Below the pieces are notes generated by a model, which saw only the letters and a program-made list of their open reading frames with translations, did no database searches and had not been told where the DNA came from. From Globisporangium splendens (Eukaryota > Oomycota > Peronosporomycetes > Pythiales > Pythiaceae): 64,000 nucleotides of DNA. Location: assembly GCA_006386115.1 (NCBI GenBank), contig VFIW01000004.1, positions 558,001 to 622,000 on the forward strand, written 5' to 3'. The translations under genes were made by a program, and so were the position numbers. Shown here one piece after another: positions 21,948 through 33,886 of this stretch. The first letter of the stretch is position 1. Every line of letters starts with the position of its first letter.

Positions 21948-22370
21948 ATGAGCAAGATCGCGAACGCCTCCAAGGTGGCGTGGCACGTCGTGGACGCCAA
22001 GGGTCAGGTGCTCGGCCGCTTGGCCTCTCAGCTCGCGCCGATCCTGCGCGGCAAGCACAAGCCCACGTTCGCGCCGAACGTCGACTGCGGTGACTACGTG
22101 GTCGTGATCAACGCCAAGGATATTGTGCTCACTGGGAACAAATGGAACAATAAATTATATCGCTGGCACACGGGCCACCCGGGCGGCTTGAAGCAGCGCT
22201 CGGCCAAGGAACTCTTCGAGCGCAAGCCCGAGGAAGTGCTGCGCAAGGCCGTGTTCGGCATGCTGCCGAAGAACCGCATGCGTGCGCTGCAGGACAAGAA
22301 GCTCAAGATCTTCATGGACGAGCACCACGACTTCGTCGAGCAGGTCGGCGAGAACCCAACGATTCTATAG
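21948..22370 (+). CDS. MRPL13: ribosomal protein uL13, bacterial/mitochondrial type
   Basis: An intronless 140-codon frame. Bacterial-type L13 landmarks run its whole length: WHVVDAKGQVLGRLAS at the start, LRGKHKPTFAPNVDCGDYVV, NAKDIVLTGNKW, HTGHPGGLKQRSAKELFERK, and VFGMLPKNRMRA. This is the organelle/bacterial form rather than the eukaryotic cytosolic L13a, so the product is a large-subunit protein of the mitochondrial ribosome. The N-terminus (MSKIANASKV) is short and has no obvious long presequence, but uL13m often imports with a minimal one. Length is that of bacterial L13 (about 142). It is separated from the SPEF2 3' end by about 140 bp and transcribed towards it. Confidence 0.92.
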   Translation: MSKIANASKVAWHVVDAKGQVLGRLASQLAPILRGKHKPTFAPNVDCGDYVVVINAKDIVLTGNKWNNKLYRWHTGHPGGLKQRSAKELFERKPEEVLRKAVFGMLPKNRMRALQDKKLKIFMDEHHDFVEQVGENPTIL

Positions 22371-22510
22371 ATGCGAGGCGAAGGGAGAAAGGCGTGTATA
22401 CCCGCGATGCACGGGTGGCAGAGGAAGAGAGAAAAGAGGCGCATAACAGGTCAAATACACACACACACACACAAAAACTGTTGTCTACATGTGCTGATTT
22501 GAATGGATCT

Positions 22511-25500
22511 CTATGTGTCTGCAGCTTCGCTATCGCTCGATTCGGTTGCTTCTGCTTGATCTGCAGGGTTGACTACTACTTGCTCGTCCAATAGCAGTTG
22601 TATGGAAGCTTCGTCATTGCTCAATGCAGCGAGGAACGCGTCAACGCTGACGAGACTCGTGGCTGGATCCATGCACTGACGGCCAATCTGCAATTTCACA
22701 GCAATGGGCATGCAGCATGAGTGTAAAGCAAAGCTCTGATGCGCAGGTAATTGTGCTCTCTGTTGACGTACCTTTGCGAACAGATGAGGCGTGCAGCCTC
22801 GCAGCAATCTCGGGAGCAATGGCGTGGAGTTTAAACTGGTCATGATGTCCACCAGCACAAACAAAGACGCACGACCGCCGCCGTCCGCGCTTGTACCCGA
22901 AGCCAACAATTCTTTGACTTTCTGGATCTGACGAGGGTTCAAGAGGAAACCATATCGCTCTCCAACGATCGGTGGCGGGTCTGCTGCTGGTGGCGGAACC
23001 AGACGAGTCGTGGAGTCAACGTTCACGAATGTGTCGTCTCGAAGCTGAATGGTGATCGGGAACCGATACACGGACTCAGGCTGCCCACGAATACATAATT
23101 GGACACACATGTGAGTGAAGGATGCAGGAATTTCCACAATTCAGCAAGACAGAAACAGTTCGTTTCTACATACCTTGACATTGATAAAGTACGGAAGATT
23201 CACTTTGGCTTCGATCGAATGTACTTGATCAAGGCCGAGATCGCGGCGTTTTCTCGCTGCTTCCGCTCGTCGATGGCGTCCCGCAACGTCATCTCGACTG
23301 ATCGCATGGACCTCGACACTTGGTCACACGCTGACTGCATGGCATCTCGAAGAAAGCGGATGCGGCGCTGCATGAGACCGTGCTCGTACTGAATGCCTTT
23401 CGCCAGATTTGTGACGCAAGGATCTGCGGGCGAGACATTGGCGAGTTCATTTGACGATGAAGGGTCCGAAGTACCCGTCTTGTGGTGCTCCGCACTGCCA
23501 TTATCAACCTTCGAAAGCACGAGGTGAGCAAGTGCATCACACTTTTGCAACATTTTCTCGTACGACGCCAAAAGCTCGTCCATCGCCATCGGATCGCCGC
23601 TTTCTTTTATGAGATCGTGTACGCTTGGAGCACGTGCAGGTGCTGCTGGCGCCGGAGCAGCCGCCTTGCCTTTGCCTTTCGTTGCCGCAGCTTTTCCAGT
23701 TGAAGCGGCAGGTGTAGCTGCAGCGACGACAGGAACAACAACAGCAGCAGCAGCTTCTTCGGCTGCTGCATCAAAGAAGACTCGACAGGACAGATCAAGC
23801 AGTGCCGGATTTGCTTTCAGGTTCTCCACTGCTGCAGTAGTACTTGACGGCATCATGCTTGCTGCAGCGAACCCATCAACGAGCAACTGGACGGAGACGA
23901 GGAAACGGTCGCACTCAGTTTGCAATGCCGCCTGGAAAGTGATCGCGACGCACTGACAGGTGTCTTCAAGCCAACCACCCGTCGTGATTCCGTTCGGTTC
24001 GTCCTCGTTCTCTGCGGTTTTTGCCTCGACCACGTCCATCAGCTCGTCCTGCAGGATATCGGTTCGCACATGCAACTCGAGCTTGGTGGCTTCGTCAAAC
24101 CGCATTTCATCGATCACCTGGTTGAACAGCTCCTGAAACTGGTTTACATGGCTCTGCTTCGCATCAGGACGCCGCAGAAACTCGCAAAATTGCTTAATTA
24201 TGCGACTGGTGCGATCCGACGTACGCTTTCGCTGCTCTCGCTGGAGATCAAATGCCTTCGCCATCATTATCACGTACTCGTGCTCCATGTCGTCCCATGC
24301 GCCAGCCAGCACCGAGCTCAGTTGCGGAAGTAGCCGACCAGAAAACTTCTCCGCGTCCCTATCTGCACGTGCTCGTTCCTGCCGAATCAATACCGCAGCA
24401 CTGCTAGTAGCAGCATCGACCTGTTTCTGGGCTACATCCAAAGCATGTCGGAGTTCCGCGACCTCTTCCTTTTTCGCTTTGGATTCTTCTGCTTGATGTA
24501 GCGCATGCTGGCAGCGACTATGCTCTTCCTCGGCAGCATGAATGGTATGTTCTAGCTCATGCATCCGCAATTGATGTAGCTCCTCGGTTCTCATCAGCTC
24601 TAGTTCAGCATCCTCTTGGTCTTGCTGTCGCGATTGATCAGTCTCGTCTTGGTCTTTATAGAATCGATCCACGAAGCCAGCCATTTGCTCATGTATTTCA
24701 TCGACACTCGAGTTTGATGTGGATACTTCTCTCAACGTATCGAACTTCTTGTACCATGGCTTTTGCGATTGCGCAAATTCGTCGCTTGTAACACACTGGA
24801 GCGACAAGAGTTCGCTACAGTTGACGCTCGGGTTCATATGACTAAGCCGGTGACGCTCTGTCGAATCTTCAGATGGTTTATTGTACACCAGGTGGAACTT
24901 TTCGTGCGTTGCTTCGTCTTCGACTTGCCCCAGACACCTCTCCATTGCAGTTTCACAAGTGCAGTCCAAGTAAAACACCAGATCGACGCCGGACTTTCCA
25001 TGCAAAAAAGACGATGGCAACTTCGGCTTCACGCAACCTGGCGCAATGCGGGACTCAAGGTCAAACGGCGAAGGAATCAATTCTGGATCAACAAAACCTG
25101 TCAGCAATTCTTCCAAATTCCGCGCCTGCGCCTCTGTACTGGGCAAGTCGTACACGATCCACCCTTTTCTTCCAGACTGCACGACTTCATGCCGCTCTTC
25201 GCCTTCACCTGCAGGCGACCTGTCTGGTGAGCTCATCAACGTTTGCACTGCATCAAAGACAAGTTGGCTATACATCCGCGGTGGAATCTCACTGCCACTT
25301 GAAAGCAATTGCTGAATTTCCAGCCCGATCTCACTCTGTTTTTGAATAGCGTCGTCGACGAGTTGATGTACAGAGATCAAAGTGAGCTCGTACTTCTCCG
25401 CAAGTCGCGCTGCGTGAAGTTTCTTTCCAGTAAAAGGCGACCCAAACACCAGGATCCGAAGCAATCGTGGTGAAGGCTCAGCAGATTTCACTTGTGGTAT

Positions 25501-27818
25501 TGTCTCGACGACTGGCGCATCTTCAAGTACGGGGAGCGTATCCTGCTGGTCACCATCATTGGCAACTGTTGTCTCTACTGCTGAATTCTCTGGCGGCTCC
25601 AACGAAGTCGAGCGCTCTGACTGATCTTCAATTGCAGTGGCCTCTGGTGACCCACCGCTACTGCCAGTGCTTAGTGTGACGGTCTGGCGAATCCACCGTA
25701 TATACTTCACTTCTTCACCGAGTACATATCGATCTTCGAGAACCTTTACCGCACCGATGAATAGCGTATCCCGCGGACACCACGGTGACAGCGCAGTGCC
25801 CTTCGCAGATGAGCCGACATAGTCCATTGTGATGTGCGAAAGTGGGAGGAAACTCGCCAGGTACTGATCCAATTGGAAGTGGCTGAGCAGTTGGTCACTG
25901 CTTGTTTCCATGCCGCTGGACGCAGCATCCTCGCCGAGTAGCGGGTGGCCGTATGCAAACTGCACTTTGTACTCTGTCCACGTTTCTTGCGGCACGAAAA
26001 TGGCCGGACTTCGAGCATACAGCGTCTCCTCGCGCTTCCCGGCGACAAACACCGTAAAATCCACCAGATCCTGCATAATGCTTGCCGCAATGAGCTCGTT
26101 TAAATACCGCTGAGAAGCACTGGTGGCGACTTCAAAGTGGTGCTTGTGCATGATCTGCATCTCCACATCGTCGTCGTAGCGCAATACCAGCCGACCATAG
26201 ATGCTTGCATCACGCTCGACTGCTGCTGCACTATCGGCTTCTCGCTGCTTAGCGTACTCTGCAAGCCGCAATTCTCGATTTTCACGCGCGATTTCTTTGA
26301 ACACGAGCACGTCGTCGATATTCTTCCGAACATCCTTTTCACTGTTTGTTTCGCGTGCCACGAGCGTTTCGAGCGTCATACTCGCTCGCGCACTGCTGAG
26401 CTGTGCATGGTACTTACCGCAATCCTGCACAAACCGCTTTCGTCGCCGTTCGAGTTGTTCCTTCCGCTTGTCTCGTTGCTGCTTTTGCTCCTTTATAGAA
26501 TTGAGATCCTGCACCAAATCCGCCCTGTCCATTGGCCGCTCTGTCGCTTGCCGCGATCCTGGAGAGAGGAGGGAAGCAACGGTCTTCGAATCAACCTTTT
26601 CCAGCGTCGTACTGAGCGACCGGAGCCCGTAGTCAACAGATTTTCGTGACGGAAAGTTAGAACCTCTGGCAGTTGACTTTGCTCCTCCTCGTCGATTCTA
26701 CCCACACAGAGTTGGGCACCATTAGCTTTAACAAGATACACCTGAACACACGCTTAAGTAATCAACCCAGAGAGTTCACGAACCTCAAATTCGTCGAGAT
26801 CCTCTTTCACTGTCTGCCGTAAGCTGAATGTATACTCTTCCTAAAGACAAAGACCACAGTGGTAACAGTGAATCAGGACTCGCACAAGTATGGCGACACC
26901 ATCCGTTGACATTTATAACACCATCCTTCTTGCCGTACCTGCTGTTTGACACGATGAGCGAGCAATTGTTGATAGAAAACCGCTTTCCGGTGCTCTCTTG
27001 CGTTCTTTTTCTCGAGTGCGATGCGCCACGCAGGCGAGTTCGTTTCCTCTAATGCTTCTTTGATAAAGTGGCTATGGATGAACGCCTTGTGAAGCCGCTC
27101 TGCCTTAGTGATCTCGAGCTGGTCGCGAATCTTTGCCTGGCGGCGGAGATACACATGCCGCTTTTTCTCTTCGTCAGCAATTCCGTCCCTGTAAAATAAC
27201 CAAAACATGTCATCATTATGCAAGCGTATCCCCACGTTTTGAATGTGAAGGACGACGCTACGTACTTTTCACGCTTGAGCGTGGCGAGCGACTTCACATG
27301 CTGTCGGATCGAGCGCTCGAAGGACGCATGGTTGCCTGCATCGTACGTGGGTTTCACGAGCGTCGTCGGCATGTTGTGCAGTGGGAGGATCGCATTCCGC
27401 TCGAGCGATTTCGTGGACACCTCTGGCGCGTGTCGGATCCGCTCAGCTGTCATCTGAACCATACACATATACATTTTAGCGCGACTGATCTCCAAACGCA
27501 GCGTCGTTTCCATTTGAGCACCTTGATCTGGTAGAGCAAGTTCGCAGCGGCACCCTTTTTGCCGTTCATAATCGCCGTGGCGAGCGTCGCATCGAGCTTC
27601 ACGCTCATGTTGCGCAGCGACGGCTCGAGCAGACAAAAGTTGATGATCTTGGTGTCGGCGATGTTGCTGTTCACGAAATCCGAAAAGTTGTGCAGCTGGT
27701 TCAGGTGGAAGGGGATCTCGCCGAGCAGGTAGCCGCTCGCAAAGTCGCGCTCCAAGTCCGTCACGTACGTCGAGAGCTGCAGGTCATGGTTGAGCCACGC
27801 GAGCAGCAACTCCGACAT
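22511..27818 (-). CDS. SPEF2: SPEF2/CPC1 central-pair apparatus protein (CH-like domain, adenylate-kinase domain)
   Basis: SPEF2/CPC1 is a large axonemal central-pair projection protein needed for normal flagellar beating. The first exon (27818-27522) encodes the N-terminal CH-like domain: MSELLLAWLNHDLQ, FASGYLLGEI, INFCLLEPSLRNM, KGAAANLLYQIK. Supported further exons are 27453-27266, 27188-26939, 26840-26784, 26741-26664, a long exon from about 26600 to 23174, 23080-22772 and 22687-22511. The first donor, GTGCTC, is poor; a lost A near 27514 is an alternative. The long exon has arginine/lysine-rich coiled coils, then an adenylate-kinase fold (P-loop-like FGSPFTGKK, GWIVYDLPSTEAQA, FYLDCTCETA), more coiled coil and an alanine-rich linker near 23700. 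Its frame runs into TGA near 23206, while the adjacent frame encodes EAKVNLPYFINVK up to a perfect donor GTATGT at 23173, so a small indel near 23215 is likely. The junction around 26590-26664 is unresolved. Confidence 0.85.
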
Positions 27819-29313
27819 CTTCTTGTGCGCGTGTGTGTATCTGTATTATGCGTATGCAGCAACGTCACCCCGATCTCACAAGCCGATCGGTCGCGGCTCT
27901 TTGACGAGAGGCATGAGGTTTGGTCCCCATTTTAGAACGCGCCACGATTCCACCTGCGTTCAGGCGCGCGAACCGACACATCAGAATTGAACAAGCTACT
28001 GCATACGCAATATCTATGCGGACATGTCGTGCTACTCTGGGCGAAGGAAGTATAAACTCGATGTGCCTATCCAGTGTGCCAGGTGGCGCTTAGGACCGTT
28101 CCAAGTGGCAGCTGCGCGCGACAAAATACCGAAACCTTTCTGCAGTTCTTGTAATTTACCAGCTGAAGTGATGAAAGTAAATTACTGGACTGCACTGACG
28201 ATACGCGCCAGTGAGTGGCAAAAACGTTCCGGTTTTTCTATTTATCTTCTACAAATGATAACTCCTCCCAGATTTATCCGTAAAAAGAGAGAGAGGGCAG
28301 TAAAGTTTGAGTGCATGGAATGGAGAAGGACGAAGAGCGAGAGGGTTGAGAGAAGCGCATCCTGGTCATGCGTGGATTGCTGTTGCAATTGTCACACTAG
28401 TGTTTCTTCTCTCTTTGTGAGTTTTGCCAGCACGATCACATAAGTTGCGCACCCAACCACGTTCCGCTGTGTTGGACACTGAAGAGAGATTGCGCCAGAA
28501 TAGATTGCATTGGCTCTTGCATTTTGGCAGCACGATCACAGAATAAATGACCGGCGCAACCATGTGGAGAGCGATTGCGACAGCAAATAACTTCCGCGTC
28601 ATCTAAACCGCATCTGATTGGCCATGCTGGCATAACCTAACGAAACAGCAGATGTCGCGCAGACTCAACCCTACTCGTCGTCACTGTCTGAAGTTTCCAA
28701 ATTAAGGGGTCTCTGTCACATCTGGTAAACCACTTGAGCTGAAGTTGCTGAATGTGAAGGTGCGTTTTTAGAAACTGTCGCCTCACCCCTCAAAAGCAGG
28801 TGCAATTCACCCAAACGACACAGCAGACTCATCATCAGATCTACCGTGTTTTGGTCCGTAATTTATCGACTAAAAATTACGTCTTTTCAAGATGTTCAGT
28901 CATGCTGGTTGCGAATGCGAGGTTGCGCCTTCCAGACGCTCTTCTCTTGATTCCTGCCTGCCCTCTCGACGCGACGGGCATAGCGCATATTTGAACTCAT
29001 TACGCTCGCTTCGATGCATTGCGGGTTCTGCGTAAGCGTAAACGCTGGTGTTCGAGCCGTTGCGAATCTCTGAAAGTCACTAATCACTGCAGCGCTGTTG
29101 ACGCTCAGTTTAAAGCGGTCGGTGTGATCGGCTCCAGCTCAGAGAAGAAGTGCCGACGAAAGAGAGAGGGACAGTGCCTGTCCGCGCTCCATCCACTGTC
29201 ATTTCGGTTATTTATCGTGCGTAAATTACCGACACAGACAAGACAGCGTCAGTCTGTCAGCTGCTGCATGCGGAAAACAGTGAAAGCAGCATAAGTAGCG
29301 CTGGCGATTCTGA
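27819..29313. other. intergenic region, about 1.5 kb
   Basis: Short open frames here lack recognisable domains. A near-duplicate string, TTTTGCCAGCACGATCACA near 28422 and TTTTGGCAGCACGATCACA near 28522, may be part of an old repeat. Nothing else could be supported. Confidence 0.4.
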
Positions 29314-29328
29314 TCATTTCCGAAATTG
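29314..29328 (+). promoter_or_regulatory. oomycete core promoter-like element
   Basis: TCATTTCCGAAATTG resembles the oomycete consensus (initiator TCAYTYY followed by a CAWTTT-like flank). It lies only about 15-20 bases before the ATG at 29332, so the leader would be very short. Matched by eye. Confidence 0.45.
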
Positions 29329-29331
29329 AAG

Positions 29332-30111
29332 ATGAGCGCGTTCGTGAGAGAATGGTACGAGGAACCCTCAGGGGTCTCGACAGCCGCTGCTGCGAGGCAG
29401 AAGAAAGTGCCGCCGGCGCTGAAGCCCGAGGACGACCACACGGACGACGACGACGAAGTCGACGAAACGTTTCTCGCACTCCAGAAACTCCTGATGAACA
29501 TGGAGGGTCGGCGTCTGAGCCAAGTGGCGCCTGCGGCATCTGCCACGGTGCCGAATGCGACGACGATGAGCACGACGCCGCCGCCGCCGCCGTTACACCC
29601 GCAGCAGCAACGACGCGCGTCGCAAGAAGAGATTCTCGAATCGCGACGGCGCGAGCGCGAACAATTCCGTCACTTGCTGTTCACCAAGAGCTCGACGGCG
29701 GGCGATAATGCGGCGACGAATGATCCAAGCCGGTGCCCGACCGCGGAAGACGATGATGACGAGGAAGAAGAAGCGCCGTCGGTGGAGAGCACGATCACGA
29801 ACCGCATGATGAACGGGTCGTTCTCGTCCTCGTTTTCCCGGTATAGCGTGCACGCGATCTCGCGCGAGCGATGGGCAAAGGAAGAAACCGAGCGACTGCC
29901 GCTCGTGCTGCTCCCGAAGGACGGCAAGGTCTCGTCGCCTGCTGACAACCCCAAGCTCAACGTGACGCACACGGCCGAGTACATTGACCTGAGTGAACAA
30001 ATGGAGGCCAAGCTGAAGGACGTGCCGAAGGATAAGGACCATGTGTGCTTGACGCCACCGCGGTCGACGTGGACCATACAGATGCGCGACTTTGACGCGC
30101 TCAACGGCTGA
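29332..30111 (+). CDS. unrecognised acidic, low-complexity protein
   Basis: An intronless 259-codon frame starting MSAFVREWYEEPSG. I do not recognise a family. Visible features are an aspartate run (DDHTDDDDEVDE), a proline run followed by HPQQQRRASQEE, a charged helix (EEILESRRREREQFRHLLF), a second acidic run (EDDDDEEEEAPS) and a more ordered C-terminal third (THTAEYIDLSEQMEAKLKDVP, ending WTIQMRDFDALNG). No signal peptide or membrane segment is seen. The codon usage matches the neighbours and a core promoter-like element lies directly upstream, so the gene is probably real. The C-terminal segment may be a docking peptide; it could be conserved within oomycetes. Confidence 0.75.
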   Translation: MSAFVREWYEEPSGVSTAAAARQKKVPPALKPEDDHTDDDDEVDETFLALQKLLMNMEGRRLSQVAPAASATVPNATTMSTTPPPPPLHPQQQRRASQEEILESRRREREQFRHLLFTKSSTAGDNAATNDPSRCPTAEDDDDEEEEAPSVESTITNRMMNGSFSSSFSRYSVHAISRERWAKEETERLPLVLLPKDGKVSSPADNPKLNVTHTAEYIDLSEQMEAKLKDVPKDKDHVCLTPPRSTWTIQMRDFDALNG

Positions 30112-30496
30112 AGGACGACAAGACAGTTCTGCCTCCAGTGTGCATATGAAGAAATCCCGTCATCGTGTAGTCGTCATCGTCATCAGTGCACAAGAGTATG
30201 GCGGGCGCCATGTGCCGTTTTTCTTTCTTTTTTTTTTTTTTCCATCTTGTGGTCGTCAATTGGGAGCGCCATGGGAAAGAAAAGAAAGCAGACCACAGAG
30301 TGATGGCGCATGTTGCCGTTATTTCTCTTTATTACTAGAAGCCACACAGTGTACTAACAATATTTAAAGCTTTGCATTCCTTCCTTGTCCCTCTTTCTAG
30401 CACAATTGCCTTGCAGATCATTGAAATGACAGAACAAAACACACAAGCATGGGGAAAGATGCATTTTGCATGGACATTGCTTTAGTTTATTTATCT
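30112..30496. other. convergent 3' region with a poly-T tract
   Basis: Lies between two convergent genes. It contains a pyrimidine tract with an uninterrupted T run near 30225-30241. No gene recognised. Confidence 0.5.
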
Positions 30497-31730
30497 TTAC
30501 TCCTGCGGCAGAAATGCGGCGCGGTATTTCTCGTACGTGACGAAGAAGATGATGCACCAGGGTGCCTTGCGCATCCAGTTGGGCACGAAGCCCTTGTAGA
30601 ATGCCTGCACGCCGCCTTCCTGGAACGTCTGCCTGGCGCAGTCCGCCATACCCGAGTACAGCGAGCCCTTGCCCTTGGCGTCGGTCGCTTGGCTCATGAG
30701 CCGCGTCTTGATCACGTCGATCGGGTTCGACGCCGCGGCGCCTGCGAACCCCGCCACGAAACTCGCACCCGTGTGCGCAAACACGCCGTCGCGCACGAGC
30801 CCCGTCGTTATGAGCCACTCTTTGCTGTGGTCGTACGTGCCCAACTCGGCCGCGTTCACGATAAACCCGCGCTGAATGTTCGGTGGCATTCCCTACACAG
30901 AGACACAATGCAAAGAGATGCGCTGTCAATATGAGCTGCTGTATCATTTCCACATTGCCAATATAGCCAAAAGGTACCCGCAAGAAGCCACGGAAGCCTT
31001 CGCGCTGGTAGATCTTGGTCATCGCATCGCCGACACCGCGGTACAACGCGCCAGTTCGGTCCGCCTGCATGCGCACTTTAATGACATCCACTCTGCAAGA
31101 CAACGCAACAGCCACAGAATCAGATCAGATGCCCATGCGACCATCAAAGAAAGAGGAAATGACGACAATAATGACGACGACATGACGACGTCCCATAGTC
31201 GTAGAAAAGAAATAGCAAACGCAATGCATAAATACGCACGGGTTTGCGAGACTGATGCCGATGGCGCCGGCAAAGCCGCCGGCGAGAAAGCGGTTGATGA
31301 ACGGCACCTCGCCCTTGTTCTGCTGCTGGTTCGCGCCAAAGAAATCGCGCAGCGGCTCGTAGAGCACCATGCAAATGCTCGTGTACGACACCTGCCGCAG
31401 CAGCGCGGGCGTCGCCCCCTTCCAGAGCGCTCCCGGACCTTCTTCCTTCACGATCCTCTGCACGACGTCCACCATGCCAGTGTACTGCACGTCTCGGCTT
31501 GCTGCGGCAGTCACCACGCCGACGTTCGTGAGCACGGGCATCGACACCGCCCGCTGCGTTTGGAGCCGCACTTTCGTGCAGTCGATCGGCAGCGTGAAGA
31601 TCTCGGCCGTCGCGGACGCCAGCCCGCCGGCGAGGAAGCGTGTGTACTGCGGCTCCGCGAGCTGCACCTTGGGCTCCTCCTGCACCAGCACTGCTGCTGC
31701 TCCACTCGTTGTTGCCGTCGCCGTCGCCAT
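30497..31730 (-). CDS. mitochondrial carrier family protein (uncoupling protein/dicarboxylate carrier-like)
   Basis: Three exons on the minus strand (31730-31240, 31092-30978, 30892-30497) give 333 codons. All three repeats of the SLC25 family are present with their signatures: PIDCTKVRLQ, PVDVIKVRMQ (formed across the first splice) and PIDVIKTRLM. Each is followed by the G-x-x-x-x-Y/F-x-G element (EEGPGALWKG, REGFRGFLRG, EGGVQAFYKG). Such proteins sit in the mitochondrial inner membrane with six helices. The motifs RFLAGG at the start of repeats 1 and 2, QRGFIVNAAELGTYDHSK and NPIDVIKTRLM resemble the UCP/dicarboxylate/oxoglutarate branch, but the exact substrate cannot be read. Introns are 147 and 85 bp. 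The N-terminus has about 30 extra residues rich in alanine/threonine. Confidence 0.92.
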
Positions 31731-31746
31731 ACTGCTTTGTATGATG

Positions 31747-31761
31747 CTATTCGGTGAATGA
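31747..31761 (-). promoter_or_regulatory. candidate core promoter of the mitochondrial carrier gene
   Basis: On the minus strand the sequence reads TCATTCACCGAATAG, close to the oomycete initiator consensus and about 17-30 bases upstream of the ATG at 31730. Confidence 0.35.
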
Positions 31762-31769
31762 ACACTTCA

Positions 31770-33886
31770 GACACACCACTGAATGAATTTGGGCAGACGC
31801 AGCGATTTAATGGGCGCCAAATGCCGTTTGCGACACTGCGAACGGAAGTGGCCGCCTGATGTCGTCGCTTTGGCGGCGAATGTCGTGACCGCCAGTCAGC
31901 CACACAGACGGTCGCTTGGTGCTTGGAGCGGGCGGACTGGTCAAATGGAAAGAAGCACCAGCCGGAAGAGCCGCAGTGGATTCCTCCTCCCACCTGGCGG
32001 CGACGACGACACGCGTGAATCTTCTAGACAGCACAGCTGGGCTCGAATGAGGAGGGAGGATGTGAGTCCGTTTCTTGGTGCTTGAGTCTGGCGGTCGAGA
32101 CAGAACAGCAAACGCAATCAGAGATGGGATGCGTTTAGCCTAAAGATGCCACAAGGTTTTCCTTTCGAGACGCTGTCAAAAGATGGCTCCGTTGGAGATG
32201 CCACTCCCTCCTTTGATCATACATGAGGCTGCATCTAGTTTTAGATCCAGATGTTAAATTATATAGGTATTTTGTGCTAGTTTTAAAATAGACAACAGCA
32301 TTTTTGATGAACTGTCACGTAATGAAGGTACAAGAGGTTGTTGTCAGCAGAATGTCGACATACAAACTTCAAGTGTAAAGATACGAAACAGCGGAAATCG
32401 GAAAACCCTCTGATCAAAGACGTCCCCATCCCATGATGCTGCCAAGAGGAGGGATTGCATTCACTGTGACGGATCCTCCGAGATGGGACATTTGCGCGAT
32501 GACGGCGCTGGTGAGGAGCATGCGATGAGATTCAAGCCGTGACACGCTCTAGCGATCGAATGGGAGTGCGCGTGCAAGCAGCAAAGTGGAGGGAATTGTA
32601 TGCTCAAACATCTAGGGAGACAACGTGAACCGCAACTTCAATACACATGGGTCGAACCAGAGTGTTGTCCTTGGTTGGCCAGCGTGCATTTCGCCGGCAT
32701 GTGGGCATTTCTGACGGTGGATGAATGAGCTCGAACCTTGCGATGCTCTGTGCTGTTGCAGCTCCAGTGCGACGGACTGAACTAGCATGGGAACTGAGAG
32801 CTTGATCACAAGTGTCAACATGCGTTGCTTCATTGTGCGGCCGTGTGGGATATGTGCACATAAATTGAATGGCCAGCTTCAGGACAGTCTGCATTGCTGC
32901 GAGCAATACAGCAAAGCTGACAAAGAGCTTGTGCGAAGTTTGGATACTTATGACACCTACAGTCTACGTTCGCTGAGCGCATTGTGGTTCGGCTGGCAAG
33001 GCAATTCCAATGAAAATGATGCCGCGAACGCAGAGCAGGGAATGCAGCCGTCACTGGTGATGTTTCATTGTGCGGCGGAGGGACATAAGGCGGGCGAATA
33101 GTTCGTGCATCGACTGCCGTAATGAGTCATATCCACCACCTTCTCTGTGTGGCTTTCACTCTTTTAATCTATTGTGCAACTGGTAGGCGCACTTCTTCCT
33201 GGACAGAGTCGTGATCATTTGAAAAACTCCAAACAGGGACTCGATATTGCCATCTGGTGGGTGCAGGAGTCTATATTTACCGCGGATCACCAGCACTGCA
33301 TCGATATCAGATGCCGAACATACCCCTACATCAGCCCAGGTGTACTTGGCCATTTTGCTGCTCATGAGAATCCGCCTGCAATGGAACGATTGTTGTCATC
33401 GCAACATTTCACTGTAAAAGTGGGTACAGCATTCCATTCACCAACTGAAAAAGCTGATGAAAATTTTCAAGTGGCGAAATTGTGGACAGCCACTCTGTTT
33501 CGCGTTCATAATCTTCGAGCATCTCGTCTCTTTTTCTCACCAAAGTACAGTCGATTCACGAGGATAAAAAGCAACAGCAGTGTGCTTTGAACATCAACAT
33601 GCAATTATCCAAGTATATGCGAGTACATAGAGATCGAATGACCGTTGCTATTCCCATTTCTGCGAAACTTGAAAGTATCCACCACAACACTTATGCGATT
33701 ACTCAGACATGAGATACATGTTTAAAACAGGGATCGGCAGGATCATAATTTGCCCGGATTTTTGTGTCGTGAGCGAGCGTGAGACTCAAAAAGCACATGC
33801 ACTCAGGCAGAAATAGCTGGCACCTGACTTCTCTGCCTGCCCGATTTACGCCAAAGAGAAGACGCAGTGATCAAATTTACGCCACG
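31770..33886. other. intergenic region, about 2.1 kb
   Basis: Largely without supportable genes. One short minus-strand frame at 33156-33365 is listed separately. Confidence 0.4.
33156..33365 (-). CDS. possible exon or gene fragment, unrecognised
   Basis: A 69-codon frame with protein-like composition (YTWADVGVCSASDIDAVLVI, RLLHPPDGNIESLFGVF, RKKCAYQLHN). A splice-acceptor-like TTCCATTGCAG lies just upstream on the same strand (near 33380), so it could be a terminal exon. I could not build an upstream exon and do not recognise the family. It may equally be a relic of a transposon-derived or decayed gene. Confidence 0.25.
   Translation of the reverse strand: MSSKMAKYTWADVGVCSASDIDAVLVIRGKYRLLHPPDGNIESLFGVFQMITTLSRKKCAYQLHNRLKE

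Noticed and set aside
21821..22093. Plus-strand frame overlapping the start of MRPL13
   Set aside because: It is an alternative frame of the L13 5' end and contains no family features.
28024..28443. 139-codon plus-strand frame in the 27.8-29.3 kb gap
   Set aside because: No domain, no promoter motif, and composition unlike neighbouring genes.
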